Below are positions 16,204 through 25,460 of a stretch of DNA of 64,000 nucleotides, in pieces (position 1 is the first letter of the stretch; each line of letters starts with the position of its first letter). The position numbers were made by a program, and so were the translations under genes. The notes below the pieces were generated by a model. That model searched no databases, had not been told where the DNA came from, and saw only the letters and a program-made list of their open reading frames with translations. This stretch comes from Tolypothrix sp. PCC 7910. GTDB taxonomy: Bacteria > Cyanobacteriota > Cyanobacteriia > Cyanobacteriales > Nostocaceae. Location: NCBI RefSeq assembly GCF_011769525.1, contig NZ_CP050440.1, positions 6,759,501 to 6,823,500 of the forward strand, written 5' to 3'.

Positions 16204-17013
16204 TTAGTACTTGAAATTGACGTAGGTTTCCGCTTTTTCTTGTGGTAATTGGTCTACTACTTGACACCGCACAAGGTTTCTTAAGTTCTCCGGTAGGCTG
16301 TCATAGTAATCTCTTTCCAGAGTTAAATCGACTTTTGGTGTATGCAACCAATGCATAGCATAGCCCATAACTACCATTGGTCTTGGTTGGTTGGTGCGAT
16401 TTGGTGAACCTCGGTGTAGTGCTAATGGTGAGCGAATTGTCACGTCGCCTGGTTGCATATAAAAAGATTCCATAGGAATTTCACCCGTGCTAATCTTTCT
16501 CAGTCCTTCTTCACGTGGGAGAAGATGGGTACCACGTGCCATTTGAAATGGGCCGTTTTCTGGTGTGACTTCCACCAGTGGGAAGTTGACTGCTAAAGCA
16601 TAGAGAGGAGTAACGATGTTATCCGAGAATAAAGGACGAAAGTCTCGGTGGGTTTCTTGATAGTCTGAACCTTGGAATGGGACATCAACACCCATCTGCA
16701 CCATAACGTATTCTTGATAAAATACGCGCTCTAAAATACCCATAATTACGGGATTAGCAAAAACCGAGCGATTAGCAAACGGTGTCACCCAAGGCAATGT
16801 TAAATAGTAGCGGGAATTTTCCCGGGGAGCTAAACCACCAGGCTGATTTTGACGATCTCGGAATAATTTCTCAAAAGCTTCTGCCCATTCGCCAATTAGT
16901 TGTTGATCAAAAAGACCACGAATTATACAAATGCCATCTCGGTTCAGTTCTTCCACAAATCTGTCTAGATCGGTAACTGTATAGTTAACGTTACCGCCTA
17001 TGCTTTGAATCAT
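16204..17013 (-). CDS. Phytanoyl-CoA dioxygenase-family protein
   Basis: The product has 269 residues. Longer frames start at TTG 17049 or ATG 17031, but the ATG at 17013 has AGAGGA seven bases upstream. It is a non-haem Fe(II)/2-oxoglutarate oxygenase with the double-stranded beta-helix: HxD is His122/Asp124 in QETHRDF and the distal His is about 200 in LALHRGSPNRT, followed by the Arg that binds 2-oxoglutarate. PhyH-family members hydroxylate lipids or small metabolites; the substrate is unknown here. It is on the same strand as the GH43 gene, 233 bp away, and probably independent. Confidence 0.9.
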   Translation of the reverse strand: MIQSIGGNVNYTVTDLDRFVEELNRDGICIIRGLFDQQLIGEWAEAFEKLFRDRQNQPGGLAPRENSRYYLTLPWVTPFANRSVFANPVIMGILERVFYQEYVMVQMGVDVPFQGSDYQETHRDFRPLFSDNIVTPLYALAVNFPLVEVTPENGPFQMARGTHLLPREEGLRKISTGEIPMESFYMQPGDVTIRSPLALHRGSPNRTNQPRPMVVMGYAMHWLHTPKVDLTLERDYYDSLPENLRNLVRCQVVDQLPQEKAETYVNFKY

Positions 17014-18064
17014 TTTATTATCCTCTGACATTAAAAGTACTAGGGTCAAATTAAAATTTGGCTCTTAACAAGATTTTTTGTAATCGCTTGTTGATAATAG
17101 CGTAATCATTTCAAAATCAGCTTGGTATTTTTGGCAATATTCACTTGTAAAAATACCTATTAAAACTTACGAGCAATATGTTATTAAGCCAGGATACAGT
17201 GAACAATATGATTGTCAATAAATCAAGATTAATTGCTCAGTATTTTGGCGCAAATTATGAGATTTTGTGGCTTATTTTTGTGAAAATATACACCTATCTT
17301 TTGCTGTAGCTGTTATACAAAGGTATACGCTATAAGTAGTGTATTGATATAGAAGTAGTTACATAACTATGTCAAATGTGACAACCTGTGAATAATTATT
17401 AAATAATTTTTGCAAGTTTATAAAATAGCACAATTTAACCTAAAAATAAGCCTAGTGACTTTCTCAGAGAGCAAAAATCAAAGTGCGTATAAGCAAGTGC
17501 TTGTAAATTGAGGCGACATTTAAGATTAGTTACATAATTGATATTTTCCTGCGATGAAACTAAAGAAGCAGGAAAAGCAGAAACACTTCTAACTGGACAG
17601 CTAAAAAGCTTAAATCTAACGCATAGCATTTACAAAAAAGAATGCTACAAATACATGAGATAGAAGTCCTAAGCTTTCTACTCTGAGAAACGATTGATGT
17701 ATTGCAGATATTTTTTGCATTGGTAGAAAATCGAAAATTGCAGTAAAGTGCGATCGCCTGTATACAGAATTACTCCATCCTCACAAGTTCCTCAAATTTG
17801 TTACATACCCTTTCTATAGAACTAAAAATAGGGGTTACACTCTCGAAACCAGGATAAAGGCACTATTACTTAGCTTTTTGCTGAAACACTTGGCAATTAT
17901 GGCAGATGGTTAGCACCTGGCATTTTGACATCCTGAGCAAACTCCCTCCCAGTTTATGAGCCATAATTCTGCTGCTGTATGGACTGGTGAGATGAAGCCA
18001 GTTAAACCGTATTTTTGATTGGTTAGATTTATTTCCTGAAGGGGAGTGTTTAAATTTAAATTGT
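17014..18064. other. Long AT-rich divergent intergenic region
   Basis: A gap of about 1050 bp between the divergent PhyH-like and phosphofructokinase genes. Open frames in it are short, lack ribosome sites and have unlikely composition. I see no conserved repeat from the other families here. It must hold two divergent promoters. A GTA-N7-TAC near 17310 is one base short of the NtcA consensus spacing, so it was not called. Confidence 0.5.
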
Positions 18065-19171
18065 ATGAAAACACAAAAACGTTTAGGTATTCTTACTAGT
18101 GGTGGCGACTGTCCGGGACTGAATACAGTAATTCGTGCAGTTGTCAGCAATGCAACTCTCACCTATGACTGGCAGGTGTTGGGTATTCCTTATGCAACAA
18201 AGGGTTTGCTAGAAACGAAGGCGATTCCTCTGTCTCTGCACTGTTTAGATTTGCGGGGTATTGATCCTTTACTGAGCATGGGTGGTACTATTCTCGGTAG
18301 TATCAACCAAGGCGATACTATGACTCAGGTTGATGATATTTTGGCTGGCTACCAAGCATTAGAATTGGATGCTTTAATTGGGATTGGTGGTGATGGTAGT
18401 TTAGCAATTCTCAACGAACTCAGTAAAAAGGGAAATTGGCAATTTATTGGTATTCCCAAAACTATAGATAATGATGTGGCTTTAACAGAACGAGTAGTAG
18501 GGTTTGATACTGCAGTTAATACAGTTGTTGATGCACTCAATCGTCTTACATACACCGCAGCCAGTCACGATCGCGTGATGATTGTGGAAGTAATGGGACG
18601 CACAGCTGGTCATTTAGCGTTACATTCTGGGATTGCAGGTGGTGCAGATGTCATCTTGATACCAGAGATTCCCTACACGATTAAAGATGTCTGCGACCAT
18701 CTCAGGCTATTACGCAATCGCTGGGGACGCAGATTTGCAATTATTGTGGTGGCAGAAGGTGCTAAAACAGCAATAGACTTCTCTTATGCATCCTGTGGAC
18801 AACCTACTTGTGGTATTGGTCAGCAGATTGCGGAAGAAATTCGCAGCTACAGCCAACAGCACATTGATATTCGGGTTTCCGTTCTCGGACATATCCAAAG
18901 AGGCGGAATTCCCTCGGCTTTAGATAGATTAATTGCCACAGCCTTTGGTAAAGCCGCAGTAGATTTAGTTGCTGACGGACAATCGGGACAAATGGTGGCT
19001 TGGCAAAACAATGAAGTTGTGGCGTTTCCTTTAGAAACAGTTTTGAGTCAAAGTCCTGCACTTGTAGACCCAAATAATTATCTGGTGCAAACGGCGCGAT
19101 CGCTTGGTATTTATATTGGTAATCCGACAATTCAACCTGTAGAAGAATCACCGTATTTAAGTTGTTGCTAA
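18065..19171 (+). CDS. pfkA: 6-phosphofructokinase
   Basis: The product has 368 residues of the PfkA fold, cytoplasmic, phosphorylating fructose 6-phosphate in glycolysis. Visible motifs are the phosphate loop TSGGDCPGLN (11-20), GGDG (108-111), catalytic PKTIDND (131-137), substrate-binding MGRTAGH and GGADVILIPE, and QRGG. Gly in GGDG points to ATP as donor, whereas Lys in PKTIDND is more often seen in pyrophosphate-type or mixed enzymes. The phosphoryl donor is therefore not settled from sequence. It is monocistronic with a hairpin 20 bp downstream. Confidence 0.93.
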   Translation: MKTQKRLGILTSGGDCPGLNTVIRAVVSNATLTYDWQVLGIPYATKGLLETKAIPLSLHCLDLRGIDPLLSMGGTILGSINQGDTMTQVDDILAGYQALELDALIGIGGDGSLAILNELSKKGNWQFIGIPKTIDNDVALTERVVGFDTAVNTVVDALNRLTYTAASHDRVMIVEVMGRTAGHLALHSGIAGGADVILIPEIPYTIKDVCDHLRLLRNRWGRRFAIIVVAEGAKTAIDFSYASCGQPTCGIGQQIAEEIRSYSQQHIDIRVSVLGHIQRGGIPSALDRLIATAFGKAAVDLVADGQSGQMVAWQNNEVVAFPLETVLSQSPALVDPNNYLVQTARSLGIYIGNPTIQPVEESPYLSCC

Positions 19172-19190
19172 GGCTACTTTCCATGAATTA

Positions 19191-19224
19191 GGGTGGGAGT
19201 AAAATATATTTTAGTACCCACCCC
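19191..19224 (+). terminator. Hairpin after pfkA
   Basis: Arms GGGTGGG...TAAAATAT and ATATTTTA...CCCACCC form a long, slightly bulged stem about 20 bp after the stop codon. There is no T-run afterwards, so it is either a weak terminator or an mRNA 3'-end stabiliser. Confidence 0.5.
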
Positions 19225-19302
19225 AAATAATTTGCTAGATACTTATCCTGCACAACAAAGATAAATAACTTGTAATTAAGAATTGGGAATTACAAAGTAC
19301 TT

Positions 19303-20112
19303 CTATTTATTATTTGCGGAATTTGCTTTACATAAATTTTGAGCGATGTCTTTACGAATCTGCTGCAATTCTTGAGAGGGTTCTGGTACGGAGTAAGCTT
19401 GTTGCAAAGCATCTGACCATAGCTGAAGATTAGCAAAATGCTTAGCTTTAGCTAAAGCGATCGCTTCTTTTGTTGCGCCTTTGGTTTGAAGCTGTTGTTC
19501 TAGGGTTTGTAATTCTGCGGTAATGCGATCGCGCTTTTGCGCTTCCATCACTTGAAATGATACAGACGGAAAGGGATTGTCACCACGATACACTATCCAC
19601 TCATAGGTTTGACCGGGTTGTAGTTTTGCACCTGCGTAAGTTGTAATCTGCTGATTTTCTACAATAGGTTGATTCCACAAATCATCGGTGTCGCTACCAG
19701 AGGCGCGTACTATAATGGTTTGGATTTGACCTTGCCACACAAATAAAGGGCGATCGCTCCAAATTTGGGTAGTTTCATTGGCTATCCCAGGGGAGATGGG
19801 ACAAAAATTGTTAACTCCGCGTGCAGCTGAACGTCGGCGTTGGCGCTGGAATAAGGTATTAAGATTAAATACATCTTGCCAAGAAGCTATTTGGTAAGTT
19901 TCTCTACTGAATGCTGTTTCGGGAGAAATTACTACAGTCGGAATACTGACTATGCTTGATGCGGCTGCTAATAATAGACAAGATTTAATTGCTGAAAGCT
20001 TATGAGTATTTTTTAGTTTAGGAGTAAGCTTAGTAATAGCTGAAGTAGCTATGTTTGGGTAAATATTTTCAGCAATTACTAATAAATTAGGTAGCAAATT
20101 TCTGTAAGGCAT
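19303..20112 (-). CDS. Membrane-anchored or exported protein, unknown
   Basis: The product has 269 residues from ATG 20112; the GTG one codon upstream is also possible because AGGAGG lies seven bases before it. A hydrophobic segment at about 42-62 (SCLLLAAASSIVS) suggests an uncleaved anchor or a late signal peptide. The mature part contains IWSDRPLFVWQG, LQPGQTYEWIVY and a C-terminal helical region (ELQTLEQQLQTKGATKEA). This resembles extracytoplasmic cyanobacterial proteins of the DUF928 type, which often accompany CHAT or adhesin genes, but the match is not certain. The function is unknown. Confidence 0.75.
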   Translation of the reverse strand: MPYRNLLPNLLVIAENIYPNIATSAITKLTPKLKNTHKLSAIKSCLLLAAASSIVSIPTVVISPETAFSRETYQIASWQDVFNLNTLFQRQRRRSAARGVNNFCPISPGIANETTQIWSDRPLFVWQGQIQTIIVRASGSDTDDLWNQPIVENQQITTYAGAKLQPGQTYEWIVYRGDNPFPSVSFQVMEAQKRDRITAELQTLEQQLQTKGATKEAIALAKAKHFANLQLWSDALQQAYSVPEPSQELQQIRKDIAQNLCKANSANNK

Positions 20113-20458
20113 CACAATATTTCCTCCTCAATACAGGTAAATATCAATCCCAAACACAAATCAAGGCAATTCTATTAATCTCTATAGGAATCCGATTTGA
20201 TTCTTGAAAAAACCTCAGCAATAAAATTTTTACCAGCGGTGCGTTACGCTATCGCTAACGCAACCTACCAGCCACCAACAAAATTGAGCATTATAGCTCA
20301 TAATATCGGTTTGTATGTTGACGTTTACTTCGTCAAAAGTGTGTCCGATTTTTACAAAAATTTAGTTACTGCGTCATCTAATAGTATAATATTTATACAT
20401 ATTTCTCCTGCTTATTGTTAATATACTTCGGTTCATGGAGAAACAGAGCAAGGGAAAC
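20113..20458. other. Gene-free stretch
   Basis: A gap of 346 bp between two minus-strand genes. It carries copy 3 of the TGCGTTA palindrome. A short plus-strand frame covers the palindrome but has no ribosome site and is not accepted. Confidence 0.5.
20239..20264. repeat. GATGCGTTAGCG-type palindrome, copy 3
   Basis: GGTGCGTTACGCTATCGCTAACGCAACC, the family palindrome in reverse orientation, in the gap upstream of the exported-protein gene. Confidence 0.75.
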
Positions 20459-21073
20459 TCAATTTTTAGCAACCTGGAAAGAGCGTAGTACTTCACGATA
20501 ACAGACAAACCAAAAATAAAGTGTAACGTTCAATCCACTTAATAATTTAGGAGTACCTTCTAATAAGCTAGGAGTGCCATTACCGCTTAAATGTAGTGAA
20601 TCAACTGTAATGGCGATAAATAATAAAACTATACCAGCCGCAAGTATGATATATGGCGTTGATTTTATTTCTTTTCTAAAAGCTAGTCCGTAGAAGATAG
20701 CAAAAATCGCATATATACATATAGTTACTAGCTTAGGAATACCAAATGAGCCAATAATTATATGAATGCGATAGATTTCGTTAATTAAAAACCCAGCAGT
20801 TAGAATAGCAGAATAAAGAATAAACTTGTTATTTTTATTATTAGGTTTAATTTGTTTGAGTAAGCTAAAGCTAAACGCACAAACTACGGGTGGAATACAA
20901 CATAAGATTTGAAAACTATGTGTTAACAATCCTGCACCGGGATATTCTGGGGCGGGAGGTGGTAAGAATAACCCTCCGACTGGGACATCAAATACTTTAT
21001 TATAAATACTTAAAGCAATAATCAATACTAAACAAAAGCTATTAAACCCAACAATAGTTTTTGAGAGTGACAT
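20459..21073 (-). CDS. Multi-pass membrane protein, unknown
   Basis: The product has 204 residues with about six hydrophobic segments (near 8-24, 50-70, 83-100, 115-132, 140-158 and 178-196), separated by short loops including a Pro-rich one (LFLPPPAPEYPG). No family motif is recognised. It is conserved-looking in composition and has a clean ATG start. The position between an exported-protein gene and a pentapeptide-repeat gene gives no function. Confidence 0.7.
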   Translation of the reverse strand: MSLSKTIVGFNSFCLVLIIALSIYNKVFDVPVGGLFLPPPAPEYPGAGLLTHSFQILCCIPPVVCAFSFSLLKQIKPNNKNNKFILYSAILTAGFLINEIYRIHIIIGSFGIPKLVTICIYAIFAIFYGLAFRKEIKSTPYIILAAGIVLLFIAITVDSLHLSGNGTPSLLEGTPKLLSGLNVTLYFWFVCYREVLRSFQVAKN

Positions 21074-21324
21074 ATATAGTAATAATTTGAGCCGGGAACA
21101 TCAAAAGATTATTGCTAAGACAGATATCAGTTTATTTGATGGTGAAGGTGAAAGGAAAAGGACTCAAGGTGTTTGTTTCCCCCTCACCTTTTCGCCTTTC
21201 CTTTTTCCCTACAACCGAACTATTGAGATGGATATCTGATCTACACTCTCTATATACAATTGCGGGTGAATATTTTTCTGATAGATATTCTTTAATTTCT
21301 AATTCTTTATTGAAAATTCATAAT

Positions 21325-22110
21325 TTAGAGAATTGCTTCTTCAATATTGGCACCGTTGAGATTCGCACCTTTGAGGTTAGCACCTATAAAATTAGCGCCT
21401 CTAAGATTGGCTCCGGCGAGGTTAGCACCTTTGAGGTTAGCAGCTGCTAAATTTGCTCCTTGTAAATCAGCTTCGCTCAAATTAGCCTGAAACATATATG
21501 CGCTACCCAGGTGAGCCTTGCTGAGATTCGCTTTGCTGAGATTAGCTTTGTAAAGGTAAGCGCCAATAACTTCAGCTTCATGGAGATTGGCTTCGCTGAG
21601 GTCAGTAGCAATTAAGTTAGCTTCAATGAGGTTAGCAAAACATAAGTTAGCACGGATGAGCTTGGCTGAACCTAAATCGGCATCTTTTAAATTAGCATTA
21701 GTTAAATCGGCTCCAATAAGATTAGCATTTGCGATCGCAGCACCGCGAAGATTTGCCTCGCTCAAATCGCAACCAATCAGGTTAGCATGGCTGAGATCTG
21801 CTTGTGTCAGGTTAGCACCACTGAAGTGAGCAACGCTGCAGTTAGCTGCACTCAGGTTAGCTTCGATTAGCTTGGCATTTTCCAGGTTAGCACTACTCAA
21901 CTCAGCACCACTAAGGTTGGCGCGCACCAGTAAAGCATTACTTAAATCTGCTCTAGCCAAATTTACCCCTGCAAGGTTTGCACCCCTGAGGTTATCGCCA
22001 GAGAGGTTTGCACTACTGAGATCTGGTTCAATTTGCTCATTTTGATTGCGCCATTCCAGCCAAATAACTGCACCAGCTTTCAGTAAAGCTAAATGCTCTC
22101 GATTCGCCAT
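21325..22110 (-). CDS. Pentapeptide-repeat protein
   Basis: The product has 261 residues. A longer frame begins at 22167, inside ccmP, but the ATG at 22110 has AAAGGAG at normal distance. After about 30 residues the whole protein is A(N/D)LxX pentapeptide repeats, roughly 45 units, predicting a right-handed quadrilateral beta-helix. The function of such proteins is usually unknown. Its ribosome site overlaps the ccmP stop codon, so translation is probably coupled to ccmP. That links it to carboxysome-related expression at least in timing. Confidence 0.93.
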   Translation of the reverse strand: MANREHLALLKAGAVIWLEWRNQNEQIEPDLSSANLSGDNLRGANLAGVNLARADLSNALLVRANLSGAELSSANLENAKLIEANLSAANCSVAHFSGANLTQADLSHANLIGCDLSEANLRGAAIANANLIGADLTNANLKDADLGSAKLIRANLCFANLIEANLIATDLSEANLHEAEVIGAYLYKANLSKANLSKAHLGSAYMFQANLSEADLQGANLAAANLKGANLAGANLRGANFIGANLKGANLNGANIEEAIL

Positions 22111-22120
22111 TGTTGCTCCT

Positions 22121-22759
22121 TTATTCCTGACGACCCTGGGGATTTGTCCGACCTGTAACGTTTTCAATTGCAGCTAATGCGCCAGCTGCACCTGCAAGAA
22201 TATCTCTTTCTTGTCCGCCTAAGTATAATCTGCCAAAGCTACCAACAGCTTGCACTTCTAGGATATTAATCGCTGCGGCTTTCTCGGCTTCATTCGCCGC
22301 CAGCGCCGCATAAGCAGCCGGCTCAACTTCTAAAACATAGAGAGTTTGACCAGCTAATAAAAGTTGTCCCCGGCGGGTGCGATTAATTAGTTGGGTTTGG
22401 TATGCATCTATATTGCGGATAATTTGGCTAGAAACAACCCGCGGCTTAATACATTCTTCTCTTCTTACACCTAAAGCTGCCAAAATTGCTTGACCTGCCG
22501 ATCGCGTTTCTCCTTGCGAGCTAGAATGAACTTCTAAAAGGCCATAAAGTCTTTCAACCACCTGTACTCCCGGACGCACAGAAGCAGACTTCAAGGCGAT
22601 ATCGGTAATTTTATTAATCTCAATCCCCGGAGAAATTTCCACCCACAACGATGTATCCCCAGGTAATGGTAAGAAACCTTGAGCTACTGTTCCCATATAT
22701 GCTGCATGTTGAGGTTGCAGGTTGTCGAGAAATACGAAACTGCGTAGTTCTATTCCCAA
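22121..22759 (-). CDS. ccmP: Carboxysome shell protein CcmP (tandem BMC)
   Basis: The product has 212 residues made of two bacterial-microcompartment domains (about 1-100 and 105-212). The opening [16 protein letters not shown], the later [29 protein letters not shown] and [17 protein letters not shown] match the beta-carboxysome protein CcmP, which forms stacked trimers with a gated pore. No ATG is in frame near the start; TTG at 22759 (reading MGIELRS) has GGAG nine bases upstream and gives the usual family length. A TTG five codons earlier has no SD. It is followed after 10 bp by the pentapeptide-repeat gene. Confidence 0.88.
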   Translation of the reverse strand: MGIELRSFVFLDNLQPQHAAYMGTVAQGFLPLPGDTSLWVEISPGIEINKITDIALKSASVRPGVQVVERLYGLLEVHSSSQGETRSAGQAILAALGVRREECIKPRVVSSQIIRNIDAYQTQLINRTRRGQLLLAGQTLYVLEVEPAAYAALAANEAEKAAAINILEVQAVGSFGRLYLGGQERDILAGAAGALAAIENVTGRTNPQGRQE

Positions 22760-22953
22760 GGTTTTGCGCTCCAATCATGGGGGTAAATGTAATCTGTTGC
22801 AATATATGAGTGTGATATTAATACGGGATTGGAGTCAACCCCTGCGGGGAATTCAAAATTCATAAATTGTCCCTCATCAGAAAAACCCAAAACCAAACAT
22901 CAAAATCTTTCTTTCCCATGCCCAATGCCCCATGCCCCATGCCCTTTATGCTG

Positions 22954-24942
22954 CTAAACTATATGCGCCAAGACTTGCGATTTACCCAATTCGCTGACTA
23001 AACGGTGTGCTTGGTGTTTGTAGAGGGGAAATTGTAACGTTGCTGGTAGTTGTTTCATCAGGGTTCTGGCTGTTTGCATATCGCAACCGGAAACTCGCGC
23101 CATGACTGCTGCGCCTTCAAAGGCGGCTTCTGGGGAAAAAGCTGATTCTACACGGACTAGCAATTGGGGAGGTGCTAAACTTCCTCGTTCCACTCGCTGT
23201 AATCCTGCAATAGTTGCTAAAACAATTAGGCGATCGCCTACCGCCAATCTAATATCATCTGAGGGCATGAACTTAGGGATTTGCTGGTTAGCTTTGACGT
23301 GGAGAATCGGTACTATGCCATAACCATAAGCAATTTCCCCTAGCAATTTGCCATTGAGGGTATCATTAGTTTCGATTTGATATTCTGTGACTAATGTAGT
23401 TTGGTTGTTGAGGCGAAACAAATTCAGGACATTTTCGCCAAACGCCGCCGCCACAAATGCTTCCGCAGCTAGAGCATAAACACCTAAAACTCTAGCATAA
23501 GGTAGTAATTTCGCGACATTCTCGCTAAAACGGGGGTCTAAAGTACGAATTACTAAATTAGCTGTAGGATTGCTAGCATGGGTCATTAATGCAATTTCTA
23601 AGTTTGCTACCTCATCATCAGTAACAACAAGGACGCTTTTAGCTGTATTTAAATTAACTTTACTGAGAGCATTTTTGATATTGCCCTGAATTAATGGCAT
23701 TGTAGATAATATCCCAGGGTCAATTTCATTAGCACTCACACCTACTAACGGTTGCTTGAGTTCTTGCAATAACTGAGCTACACGTTGACCGACTCTACCC
23801 AACCCAATTAATACTACATGGTCTGCTTTGGGGATTGGCAGACGACGCTGGGAAAATTGAAATTTAGCAGCTAATACTCGTTCTGTCATCACAGCGTAGA
23901 GAATACCGACAAATACTGTACCCGCTACAGTTTGACTGATGCTAAATAAATGCAACCACCAAGGAATTTTAAAGGGTAATTGTAGCTGTCCAAATAAATT
24001 GTCATAGCCGCCAATACTCAAAACTAAAGAGACATTCAGCGCATCTTGAAAACTGATTTGGGGATATTGCAATTTATAGAGTAAAGTTCCACATAAAAAC
24101 AGACTTACCATAAACATCCCGCCAACCAAAACTACACGGCGGATTTGGCTACTATCTTCCCAAAACTGCATCAGCACATTGCGGATATTTTGCCACTTCA
24201 TCGCAGTCATCATAGTAGGCAAAAATTGCTGGCGACTGCTAGCAGGTTGTATTGAGCGAGTTGCTAGGGGATCGTTGACTTCAATATAAGCAACCGTATC
24301 GCCTGGCAATATCTGAGTATTTGGTTCCCATTTGTGAAATGCTTGAGGTAGGGTGTTTCCAGCTTTAGCATGAGCTAAAATCCGGCGATGGGCTGTATTA
24401 ATTTCTGATAATAGGGAATGTTTAGCCCAAGGATGGGAAGCATCTATCTGTGTTCTAAATACTCTCAGCAAATGATTTTCTAAGGTGAAAAAGCTTCTGG
24501 TTTCGCTGCTTAAGGCTGCAAGAGCAAAGCTTTTAGCTGGTAATTGCGTAGCTTCAAAGGCGACAAAATTACCCAGATTGTGACTGAGTAACTCATTGAG
24601 ATTTTCCTGCGCGGAACGAATAACTAAGCGAATTTGAGGATTAAGCGATCGCGCGGCAAAAGCAGCAGCTATATTCACACGCTCATTACTAGTTACAATC
24701 AGAATGGCTCGACAATTTTTAATTCTTGCTTGCTCTAATATCTTTGGTTGGCGACAATCACCAATTATTAAATCATCTACTAAATCCGGTAAGTCGGGAA
24801 TTTCCCAGCGTTGATTAGTGGCAATTTCAATAGCATTTACTTTTGCGCCAAACTCTTTAAGCACAGATACGCAATATTGCCCTAAGTTTCCTAGCCCACA
24901 CACTAAAAAGAAGTTGGCATCTATCGTGGTATTCTGTCCCAT
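22954..24942 (-). CDS. RCK-channel-RCK protein (TrkA-N domains, K+ channel-like core)
   Basis: The product has 662 residues. An N-terminal RCK/TrkA-N Rossmann domain (CGLGNLG at 15-21) is followed by a TrkA-C-like region, then a two-TM channel core (TM about 268-290, pore 296-318, TM about 326-352), a second TrkA-N domain (IGLGRVG at 379-385) and a final TrkA-C region. Such proteins control potassium flux in response to nucleotides. The filter position reads SIGGYDN (309-315), not TVGYGD, so potassium selectivity is doubtful. The order RCK-pore-RCK is seen in some cyanobacterial channels and resembles half of a POLLUX/CASTOR plan. It is monocistronic. Confidence 0.85.
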   Translation of the reverse strand: MGQNTTIDANFFLVCGLGNLGQYCVSVLKEFGAKVNAIEIATNQRWEIPDLPDLVDDLIIGDCRQPKILEQARIKNCRAILIVTSNERVNIAAAFAARSLNPQIRLVIRSAQENLNELLSHNLGNFVAFEATQLPAKSFALAALSSETRSFFTLENHLLRVFRTQIDASHPWAKHSLLSEINTAHRRILAHAKAGNTLPQAFHKWEPNTQILPGDTVAYIEVNDPLATRSIQPASSRQQFLPTMMTAMKWQNIRNVLMQFWEDSSQIRRVVLVGGMFMVSLFLCGTLLYKLQYPQISFQDALNVSLVLSIGGYDNLFGQLQLPFKIPWWLHLFSISQTVAGTVFVGILYAVMTERVLAAKFQFSQRRLPIPKADHVVLIGLGRVGQRVAQLLQELKQPLVGVSANEIDPGILSTMPLIQGNIKNALSKVNLNTAKSVLVVTDDEVANLEIALMTHASNPTANLVIRTLDPRFSENVAKLLPYARVLGVYALAAEAFVAAAFGENVLNLFRLNNQTTLVTEYQIETNDTLNGKLLGEIAYGYGIVPILHVKANQQIPKFMPSDDIRLAVGDRLIVLATIAGLQRVERGSLAPPQLLVRVESAFSPEAAFEGAAVMARVSGCDMQTARTLMKQLPATLQFPLYKHQAHRLVSELGKSQVLAHIV

Positions 24943-25460
24943 AATTAATGTTGTTTAATTCTAGGATATAGCTCAATATGCTTGGGTTAAGCTCATTAGC
25001 GATTATTTGTCACTGATTAAAAAAGCGAAATCAATTGGGGGATTCTCCCCCAAACCCCCGATTGGGTGACGGTTGCGTCCCCCAAACCCCCTCCAAAATT
25101 ATTGTTCGGTTTTTTGTTTAGTAACTAGTTTTTTAGTTTTTTTATCAATACCTTATACCAATTCATGAAATTACTGATATAAATTACTTCCTCTGCTCAC
25201 GCCAGTTGCTACAACAGAGGGAACCTCAATGGACAGTTTGCTCAAGTCGGGGAACCCGCTCACGCAACTGTCCTCCGCAAGGCACTGGCTCCTCTGCTTG
25301 CCTATGCGTATCATTTTTAAAGTGAAATGGTATGAGCTTGGCAAAAATTTGAGCTAATAAAATAGGCTCAGGCTTTTGAGGAAGGATTTTTAACATTTCA
25401 TGGACGTGTGGTTGTCAGAGACAATGACTCTACTACGAAAGGCCCTAACTCTTAATATTC
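24943..25460. other. Repeat-rich gene-free stretch
   Basis: A gap of 518 bp. It contains a C-run motif (CCCCCAAACCCCC repeats, 25038-25092) and an ATACCAATT-bounded element (25155-25333) with a GCCAGTTGCTAC repeat nested inside. No gene is supported. Confidence 0.6.
25155..25333. repeat. ATACCAATT-bounded repeat, copy 3, with nested GCCAGT repeat
   Basis: The ends are ATACCAATTCAT and AAATGGTAT. The interior carries the CGCCAGTTGCTACAAC...GCACTGGCTCC palindrome at about 25198-25292, so one repeat has inserted into, or recombined with, another. Confidence 0.6.

Noticed and set aside
17300-17325. NtcA site in the PhyH-pfkA gap
   Set aside because: GTA and TAC are separated by seven bases, not eight, and no suitably placed -10 was evident.
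17866-18162. 98-codon minus-strand frame overlapping the pfkA start
   Set aside because: Overlaps the conserved N-terminus of phosphofructokinase in antisense and has unlikely composition.
21587-21829. 80-codon plus-strand frame in the pentapeptide gene
   Set aside because: Antisense shadow of the regular 15-bp pentapeptide repeat; repeats keep the opposite strand open.
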